Position numbers and translations under genes: made by a program. This document shows positions 59,194 to 64,000 of a DNA stretch of 64,000 nucleotides, in pieces. Source of the DNA: an uncultured Eubacteriales bacterium (GTDB lineage: Bacteria; Bacillota; Clostridia; Oscillospirales; Oscillospiraceae); contig CABSBF010000005.1 of NCBI GenBank assembly GCA_902475855.1, positions 3,677-67,676 on the forward strand. The letters run 5' to 3'. Every line of letters starts with the position of its first letter. The first letter of the stretch is position 1. The notes beneath the pieces were generated by a model that was given only the letters and a program-made list of their open reading frames with translations, had not been told where the DNA came from and ran no database searches.

Positions 59194-60369
59194 ATGGATT
59201 ACTTAAAGAGAACCTGGGCGGATATTTCGCTTGACAATCTGAATCACAACTACCGGCAGCTTCGTGCGAAGCTGCCGAATACCTGCCGCTTCCTGGGCGT
59301 GGTCAAGGCCGATGCCTATGGCCACGGCGCGGTGCCGGTCAGCCGCCACTTAAATGAGCTGGGGGCGGAGTATCTGGCCGTATCCAATATCGAGGAGGCG
59401 GTGCAGCTTCGCCGCGGCGGTATCCGCGGGCCGGTACTGATCCTCGGCTACACGCCGCCGTTTTATGCGGTCGATCTTGCCGGGATGAATCTGCGGCAGG
59501 AAGTACATAGTCTGGAATATGCCCGGCGGCTGAACGAGCGGCTGACGGGTACGAACCGCCGCATCCGCATCCACCTCAAGCTGGATACCGGGATGTCCCG
59601 CCTCGGCTTCTTTGCCTATGACGACGATAAGACATTGGACGAGATCAAAGAGGTAGCGCAGATGCCGCACCTTCTGATCGAGGGCGCATTTACCCATTTC
59701 CCAGTGGCCGATTCGACTGCACCGGAGGATGTGGCCTTCACGCGGCTGCAATTTGAGCGATTTATGCAGATGCTCTCGGCACTGAAGGGCTGCGGCATAG
59801 AACCGGCGATCCGCCATTGCTGCAACAGCGGCGCGAGCATCCTGTATCCGGAATATGCACTGGATATGGTGCGGCCCGGCATTGCGACCTATGGCGTTTT
59901 GCCCTCTGCGGATGTTGCGGGCAAAATCGACCTGAGGCCTGTCATGTCCCTGCGCACGACGATTTTCCAGCTCCGCGATTACGAGCCGGGCGTTTCCATC
60001 AGTTACGGCCGCGCTTATACGACAACGGGAAAACAGCGCATCGCGGTGGTCGGCATCGGCTATGCCGACGGCCTGTCACGCAGCTTCTCCGGCAGGATTT
60101 CCTTCCTGCTGCACGGAAAGCGCGTGCCGCAGGTCGGGCGCATCTGCATGGATATGTGCATGGTGGATGTCACAAGTGTGCCGGAGGCGAAGGTCGGCGA
60201 TGTGGTGACGGTGTTCGGTGAGGACGGCGGCGACTGCATCCCGGTCGATGCACTGGCCGAGCAGCTCGGCACAATCTCCTACGAGGTTCTGTGCGGCATC
60301 AACAAGCGCATTCCGCGCATCTATCTCGACGGGGAAACACAGACCGAAATTCTGCAATATATCGTATAA
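59194..60369 (+). CDS. alr: Alanine racemase
   Basis: A 391-residue PLP enzyme making D-alanine for peptidoglycan. Seen: the PLP lysine Lys38 in VVKADAYGHG, a TIM barrel, the catalytic Tyr290 in GIGYADGL, and a C-terminal beta domain with RICMDMCMVDVT. Cytoplasmic, normal length. It precedes the mazF gene, an arrangement common in Firmicutes. Confidence 0.97.
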   Translation: MDYLKRTWADISLDNLNHNYRQLRAKLPNTCRFLGVVKADAYGHGAVPVSRHLNELGAEYLAVSNIEEAVQLRRGGIRGPVLILGYTPPFYAVDLAGMNLRQEVHSLEYARRLNERLTGTNRRIRIHLKLDTGMSRLGFFAYDDDKTLDEIKEVAQMPHLLIEGAFTHFPVADSTAPEDVAFTRLQFERFMQMLSALKGCGIEPAIRHCCNSGASILYPEYALDMVRPGIATYGVLPSADVAGKIDLRPVMSLRTTIFQLRDYEPGVSISYGRAYTTTGKQRIAVVGIGYADGLSRSFSGRISFLLHGKRVPQVGRICMDMCMVDVTSVPEAKVGDVVTVFGEDGGDCIPVDALAEQLGTISYEVLCGINKRIPRIYLDGETQTEILQYIV

Positions 60370-60450
60370 TCCGCACGCCGCCGTGCATAGAATGGAAAGG
60401 AGTTCTCGGCGTATAAATTCCGCTTCTGCGTGGGAAACTATCCTTGTCGG

Positions 60451-60474
60451 CGTTACATAGGCAACTGTGTAACG
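60451..60474 (+). promoter_or_regulatory. Inverted repeat upstream of mazF
   Basis: CGTTACA (60451-60457) and TGTAACG (60468-60474), perfect 7-bp arms with a 10-bp gap, end 31 bp before the mazF start. A possible operator; no promoter elements stand out. Confidence 0.45.
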
Positions 60475-60505
60475 ACGGAGATTATTTTCACGGAGCGTGA
60501 AGCAA

Positions 60506-60868
60506 ATGGATACAACCGTTAAGAGGGGCGACATCTTTTACGCCGACCTGAGCCCTGTTGTCGGAAGTGAGCAGGGCGGAACCCGCCCGGTGCTGATTGT
60601 GCAGAACGACACCGGGAACAAGCATTCCCCAACCGTTATCGCCGCTGCTATCACCAGCCAGACCAATAAGGCGAAGCTGCCGACGCACATTGAACTGTCC
60701 GGCCGGAGTGTGGGACTGACGAAGGACTCCGTGGTGCTTCTTGAGCAGATCCGCACGATCGACAAGCGCCGTCTGCGCGAGCACATGGGGCATGTGGACG
60801 AGACAATGATGAATCAGGTGGACAACGCCATTGCGGTCAGCTTCGGCCTGCCGCAGGGGCTGGGTTGA
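60506..60868 (+). CDS. mazF: MazF/PemK family endoribonuclease toxin
   Basis: A 120-residue toxin of the EndoA/MazF family that cleaves RNA at short sequences. Seen: VKRGDIFYADLSPVVGSEQGGTRPVLIVQND at the start, PTVIAAAITSQ and the conserved Ser/Thr-rich VLLEQIRTIDKRRL. ATG 60506 is preferred to a GTG at 60497. The 136-bp gap before it holds no credible antitoxin ORF: the best ATG frame (from 60392) stops after 22 codons. So the usual upstream ribbon-helix-helix antitoxin appears to be missing or encoded elsewhere. Confidence 0.93.
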   Translation: MDTTVKRGDIFYADLSPVVGSEQGGTRPVLIVQNDTGNKHSPTVIAAAITSQTNKAKLPTHIELSGRSVGLTKDSVVLLEQIRTIDKRRLREHMGHVDETMMNQVDNAIAVSFGLPQGLG

Positions 60869-60878
60869 CATTTTTTTG

Positions 60879-60908
60879 CGCCGTTCTCGGAAGAGAACGG
60901 CGTGTTTT
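60879..60908 (+). terminator. mazF terminator
   Basis: A perfect 10-bp stem CGCCGTTCTC/GAGAACGGCG with GGAA loop, followed by TGTTTTTC. Confidence 0.9.
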
Positions 60909-60954
60909 TCATTTTCCCGAGGAGTGCCGCATAGACTCTGAGGGAGGGATTCGT

Positions 60955-61488
60955 ATGACGAAACTTGAAGTGTTTGCACACGGAAAAACGATTGGCACGG
61001 CGGAAGTGCGGCAGGAGGGATTGTTTCTGGCGTTTTCAGCAGCGCTCCGGCAGGAAGGCGATACGCTGCTTCGGCTGTATGCCGTTTCGGGCTGGCACAG
61101 TGAATATCTGGGGATTCCCTGTCCGGCAGGGGAGGAAATGCGTTTGAATGTGCGGCTGCCGGCAAGCCATTTTCCGTCTCCGCCGACCGTGATCGCGGCC
61201 GATTCCCGTCCGAGAGACGAATGGATGCCGTGGTGCGGGGAACTGGACGGCATTCCGGTGCATGCCTGCCGTATCCAGAATTCGCCTGAGGGACCGGTGC
61301 TTGCAATGGCGGCGGAGGAGGCGGAGCAGTTTCCGCAATGGCTCTCTCACATGGAGGAAGCGGAGCTTGGAGGAGAGAGTGTCCGCCTGCTGCGCCTGAA
61401 TCCGGATGGCTCCGTGACGTTCCCGGAAGAAGAGGAAGTGCCGCAGACCGTAGCCGCAGCAGAGGAAGAACCGCATGGGGCGGAATAA
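60955..61488 (+). CDS. Hypothetical protein
   Basis: A 177-residue soluble protein with no signal peptide or membrane helix. ATG 60955 follows GAGGGAGG. Seen: an N-terminal half predicted rich in beta strands (KLEVFAHGKTIGTAEVRQEG, DTLLRLYAVSG), a Pro-rich middle and a very acidic tail (PEEEEVPQTVAAAEEEPHGAE). I do not recognise the family. It stands between two terminators; a promoter is not obvious. Confidence 0.7.
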   Translation: MTKLEVFAHGKTIGTAEVRQEGLFLAFSAALRQEGDTLLRLYAVSGWHSEYLGIPCPAGEEMRLNVRLPASHFPSPPTVIAADSRPRDEWMPWCGELDGIPVHACRIQNSPEGPVLAMAAEEAEQFPQWLSHMEEAELGGESVRLLRLNPDGSVTFPEEEEVPQTVAAAEEEPHGAE

Positions 61489-61498
61489 GGGCTAAGAA

Positions 61499-61531
61499 GA
61501 AAGCGCTTCCGGACTTGCCGGAGGCGCTTTC
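61499..61531 (+). terminator. Terminator-like hairpin
   Basis: An outer stem GAAAGCGC/GCGCTTTC and inner CCGG/CCGG, with little T-tract. Confidence 0.65.
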
Positions 61532-61563
61532 AAGATATATATGCGGAAAAGCCTGAATTTCGA

Positions 61564-61593
61564 TTGACAATTTCTTCCCTAGAGTGCTATAAT
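61564..61593 (+). promoter_or_regulatory. Promoter of the phosphoribosyltransferase gene
   Basis: TTGACA (61564-61569), 18-bp spacer, TATAAT (61588-61593). Confidence 0.85.
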
Positions 61594-61645
61594 AATTTAG
61601 TTGTGTTGTCTGCACGACGAATCTTGAGAATGAGGAGAATGCCCC

Positions 61646-62200
61646 ATGCATTATACAATGACGATCGCAGGCGTGAAAAGAGATTTGCCGATCTGCAAGG
61701 TTACGGACGACCTTTACATCGGCGCATTCGTGATTTTCGGGGACGTCGAGCTGACGGTCAAGACGGCGGCGGCCCTGCTGGAAAAGGCACCGGAGTACGA
61801 CTACATGATTTCCGCAGAGGCGAAGGGAATCCCGCTGATTCACGAAATGGCACGCCAGAGCGGACAGAACAAGTATTTCCTTGCGCGGAAGGCGCCGAAG
61901 CTCTATATGTCCGGCGTGTTTGAGGTCACGGTTCGCTCCATCACCACAGCCAAGGAACAGCACCTCTATCTGGATACTGCCGATGCCGAGCTGATGCGCG
62001 GCAAGCGCATCCTCATCGTGGATGATGTGATCTCCACGGGAGAGTCTTTGGAGGCGGTGGAAAAGCTCGTGCTGGAAGCGGGCGGTACGGTTGCCGGCCG
62101 GATGGCAATTCTGGCCGAGGGCGACGCACAGGACCGCGACGACATTATCTATCTGGAAAAGCTGCCGGTCTTCAATGCCGACGGCACCGTCAAGGAATAA
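61646..62200 (+). CDS. Purine-type phosphoribosyltransferase (adenine phosphoribosyltransferase-like)
   Basis: A 184-residue type I PRTase. Seen: the PRPP-binding motif RILIVDDVISTGESL and an upstream ISAEAKGIPLIHEMAR loop like that of Apt (EARGF). Apt itself is usually elsewhere in the genome and has a slightly different loop; this form is common in clostridia as a second apt-like gene. Inferred: base salvage or regulation in the cytoplasm. It has its own promoter and terminator. Confidence 0.85.
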   Translation: MHYTMTIAGVKRDLPICKVTDDLYIGAFVIFGDVELTVKTAAALLEKAPEYDYMISAEAKGIPLIHEMARQSGQNKYFLARKAPKLYMSGVFEVTVRSITTAKEQHLYLDTADAELMRGKRILIVDDVISTGESLEAVEKLVLEAGGTVAGRMAILAEGDAQDRDDIIYLEKLPVFNADGTVKE

Positions 62201-62237
62201 AGAAGTAAAAGCAGCAAAAGAAGCAGAAGTATCTTAA

Positions 62238-62268
62238 CCGCCGGAGGGTTTTCCTCCGGCGGCGTTTT
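62238..62268. terminator. Terminator of the phosphoribosyltransferase gene
   Basis: A perfect 10-bp stem CCGCCGGAGG/CCTCCGGCGG followed by CGTTTTGTT. It also lies just past the end of the convergent small gene. Confidence 0.88.
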
Positions 62269-62269
62269 G

Positions 62270-62395
62270 TTATCTGCGGTTTTCGTTCTGATTCTGCTGA
62301 TTCTGATTGTGGCTCTGGTTCTGCTGATTCTGATTCTGATTCTGAGACTGATTGCGATTCTGGTTCTGATTTTGATTTTGATTTCTGTGTTCCAT
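62270..62395 (-). CDS. Tiny Asn/Gln-rich protein downstream of spoVAE
   Basis: A 41-residue ORF on the minus strand, starting ATG 62395 with AGGAGG nine bases upstream and ending TAA. Seen: after MEHR the protein is almost only Asn and Gln (NQ alternation with a few Ser, His, Arg), ending NENRR. The overlapping frame from 62403 would give an Ile/Arg repeat and has its ATG too close to the ribosome site. It follows spoVAE by 65 bp, so it may belong to the sporulation operon. Inferred: a spore structural or coat-associated peptide; function unknown. Confidence 0.65.
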   Translation of the reverse strand: MEHRNQNQNQNQNRNQSQNQNQNQQNQSHNQNQQNQNENRR

Positions 62396-62460
62396 ACTCT
62401 CATTCCTCCTGAAGTACGATATTTGCGGAATTCCGCGGTGCTAGTATGCCCGCCGGAGAG

Positions 62461-62814
62461 CTATTTATCCTTCGGCCGGAAGATCAGACCGGCAAGCCAG
62501 CCGAAGACGACCGCCGCGGCGATGCCGCCCACGGCTGCGGTCAGGCCGCCGGTGAAAATCCCCCAGCCGCCCTTTTCGTCCACGGCTTCCCGCACGCCAC
62601 GGGCAAGCGTATTGCCGAAGCCGGTCAGGGGGACAGTCGCGCCTGCTCCGGCGAAGTCCACCAGATGTTCATACAGACCGAGTCCGCCCAGAATTACACC
62701 CGCGACCACATAGCACACCAGGATTCGCGCAGGGGTCAGCTTAGTTTTGTCGATCAGGATCTGACCAATCAGGCAGAGCAGGCCCCCAACCAGAAACGCC
62801 TTCAGGTAGTCCAT
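62461..62814 (-). CDS. spoVAE: Stage V sporulation protein AE (SpoVAEb type)
   Basis: A 117-residue membrane protein with three or four helices. Seen: MDYLKAFLVGGLLCLIGQILIDKTKLTPARILV and the TVPLTGFGNTLARG segment, both characteristic of SpoVAE. ATG 62814 has AAGGAG upstream; it begins 4 bp after spoVAD. Known: SpoVA proteins form the channel for dipicolinic acid entry into the forespore and release at germination. Confidence 0.95.
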   Translation of the reverse strand: MDYLKAFLVGGLLCLIGQILIDKTKLTPARILVCYVVAGVILGGLGLYEHLVDFAGAGATVPLTGFGNTLARGVREAVDEKGGWGIFTGGLTAAVGGIAAAVVFGWLAGLIFRPKDK

Positions 62815-62818
62815 AAGC

Positions 62819-63835
62819 TCAACTCCTTTCCGCCGAAATGGAAACTGCGTGACAGACGGCCGGGATGGATTCGCCCTGCTGCGTAGAAAGAGGGGAGAGA
62901 AGTGCGCCTGTGCCGCAGAAGAGCAGCCTTCGGAGTTCACCCCGCCGCATCCTGCCAAGCAGGTCGCCGCACAGAACGCTGGCGCTGCATCCACAGCCGG
63001 AACCGCCGCAATGGACGTCCTGCGCATCCGCATCATAAATCATCACGCCGCAATCCTGATAACGCCCGCCGAGCCGGATGCCTTCGTGGGAAAACAGTTC
63101 GCGCACCAGCTCGCTGCCCAGCCTGCCGAGGTCGCCGGTGACAATGAGGTCATAGTCCTCGGGAGCGCAGTGGAAATCCTCAAAATGTGTTCGAATCGTT
63201 TCAAAGGCTGCGGGCGCCATGGCAGCGCCCATATTATTGGCGTCCTTGATGCCTGCATCTACAATGGTGCCGATGGTCGCACGCTCCAAGTGCGGTCCGG
63301 TGCCTTCCGCGCTGAGAATCGCTGCGCCTGCCCCCGTGACCGTCCACTGCGCCGTGGGTGTGCGCTGCCCGCCGTAGCCCAGCGGGAAGCGATATTGACG
63401 CTCCGAGGAGGCAAAGTGTGAGGAGGTCAGGGCGAGTGCGCTGCGGCAGAAGCCGCCGCCAACGGCAAGACCGGCCAGCAGCAGACTTTCTGCCATGGTC
63501 GAGCAGGCACCGTACAGCCCGAAGGTCGGCACCTCGCTGTTGCGCATGGAAAAACTGGAGCCGATGCATTGATTGAGCAGATCGCCCACAAAGGCGGCGT
63601 CAAGATCTGTTTCTTTCAGTCCGGCCTTTTCCAGCGCCAGGCGCAGCGCGGTTTTTTGCATTTGGGTTTCAGCCTTTTCCCAGCTTTTCTGGCCAAAGGT
63701 AGTATCTTCCGATGTCAGGTCAAAAGAGGTGCGCAGCGGTCCCTGTGACTCTTTTTTTCCTGCGACGGAAGCATGGGCGAGAATCACAGGCGCCCGTGGA
63801 AAGACAATGCTTCTTTTGCCGCGATGGTATTCCAT
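62819..63835 (-). CDS. spoVAD: Stage V sporulation protein AD
   Basis: A 338-residue protein with a thiolase-like fold. Seen: VILAHASVAGKKESQGPL, LLNQCIGSSFSMR, FGLYGACSTMAESL and DCGVMIYDADAQDVHCGGSGCGCSA, as in SpoVAD. Known: it binds dipicolinic acid and is part of the spore inner-membrane SpoVA complex. GGAGG precedes ATG 63835. spoVAC, normally just upstream, is not within the next 165 bp to the window edge. Confidence 0.97.
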   Translation of the reverse strand: MEYHRGKRSIVFPRAPVILAHASVAGKKESQGPLRTSFDLTSEDTTFGQKSWEKAETQMQKTALRLALEKAGLKETDLDAAFVGDLLNQCIGSSFSMRNSEVPTFGLYGACSTMAESLLLAGLAVGGGFCRSALALTSSHFASSERQYRFPLGYGGQRTPTAQWTVTGAGAAILSAEGTGPHLERATIGTIVDAGIKDANNMGAAMAPAAFETIRTHFEDFHCAPEDYDLIVTGDLGRLGSELVRELFSHEGIRLGGRYQDCGVMIYDADAQDVHCGGSGCGCSASVLCGDLLGRMRRGELRRLLFCGTGALLSPLSTQQGESIPAVCHAVSISAERS

Positions 63836-63865
63836 TTCCGTGCCTCCGTTTCGTTGATCTGATTG

Positions 63866-63896
63866 TAGTATGCGGAAAAGCTGCCAAAAGCATCAA
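63866..63896 (-). promoter_or_regulatory. Sigma-G-like forespore promoter before spoVAD
   Basis: On the minus strand CATACTA (63866-63872) fits the sigma-G -10 consensus CATWHTA exactly. An 18-bp spacer separates it from TTGATG (63891-63896), which only partly fits the -35. Confidence 0.55.
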
Positions 63897-64000
63897 GGTA
63901 ATTTCCGGAAGAACAGGCATTTTGAATAAAAAATTTACGAAGTGCTTATGGAAAATGCTGAAATTCAATGTGGCACGGGAAAAAGAATGGACAATTGGGA

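Noticed and set aside
62149..62403. 84-codon minus-strand frame with Ile/Arg and poly-Leu stretches
   Set aside because: Its ATG touches the AGGAGG, it runs through the terminator hairpin and into the convergent gene. The other frame from 62395 has proper spacing and a coherent Asn/Gln protein.
1..64000. CRISPR arrays, insertion sequences, prophage, rRNA or integration sites
   Set aside because: No regularly spaced repeats, transposase, integrase or phage structural genes and no rRNA sequence were seen; tRNA-Leu at 37443 shows no adjacent integrase or duplicated 3' end.

Overview
The window looks like the chromosome of a GC-rich, spore-forming, anaerobic gut Firmicute, most likely of the Oscillospiraceae/Ruminococcaceae. 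The evidence is a SpoVA sporulation pair, IreB, a YesMN-type two-component system, LplB/YtcP-type ABC permeases, Gram-positive lipoproteins, a sortase-like anchor, T-box and L10 leaders, and GC-rich third codon positions. The GC-rich third positions also explain the many long shadow frames opposite real genes. There is no rRNA, IS element, prophage or CRISPR array.

1-26.6 kb is a glycan-utilisation region. It begins with the end of a cell-wall-anchored F5/8-type-C protein. Next come a YesM/YesN two-component system with its own solute-binding lipoprotein, a MATE exporter, and a GH20 hexosaminidase divergent from a long plus-strand run. That run encodes two ABC permeases, a binding protein, GH38 alpha-mannosidase, a GH3 enzyme, an FGGY kinase, a FucI-like isomerase, aldose 1-epimerase, GH2 beta-mannosidase and YesL, followed by NagB on its own promoter. 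The enzyme set fits trimming of imported N-glycan-like oligosaccharides, with hexosamine, mannose and possibly pentose or fucose entering metabolism. The GH20/ABC divergent region has two oppositely oriented copies of a 14-bp box.

26.7-37.6 kb holds pcp, a DUF4349 lipoprotein, a potABCD polyamine transporter whose binding protein has a C-terminal membrane anchor, a thermolysin-like lipoprotein with two further lipoproteins, and tRNA-Leu(UAA).

37.6-50.0 kb is the most interesting part: a tight twelve-gene minus-strand operon preceded by a LysR gene. In transcription order it encodes a malate dehydrogenase, fumarase, HdrB, HdrC, HdrA, MvhD/FloxD, FloxC, FloxB, FloxA, an FrdB-like iron-sulfur protein, an FrdA flavoprotein, and a small PQ-loop membrane protein. 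This joins the reductive arm oxaloacetate-malate-fumarate-succinate to a complete HdrABC-FloxABCD module. I propose a soluble, NAD(P)H-driven, possibly electron-bifurcating fumarate reductase related to methanogen thiol:fumarate reductase.

50.0-64 kb begins with a cobalamin-type riboswitch, with promoter and terminator, that faces no gene on its strand. Housekeeping genes follow: rplJL with an L10 leader, an NlpC/P60 hydrolase, ireB, pheST with a T-box, nnrD, alr, an apparently solitary mazF, and a phosphoribosyltransferase. The window ends with minus-strand spoVAD-spoVAE and a tiny Asn/Gln-rich gene. All functions are inferred by reading motifs; no searches were run.
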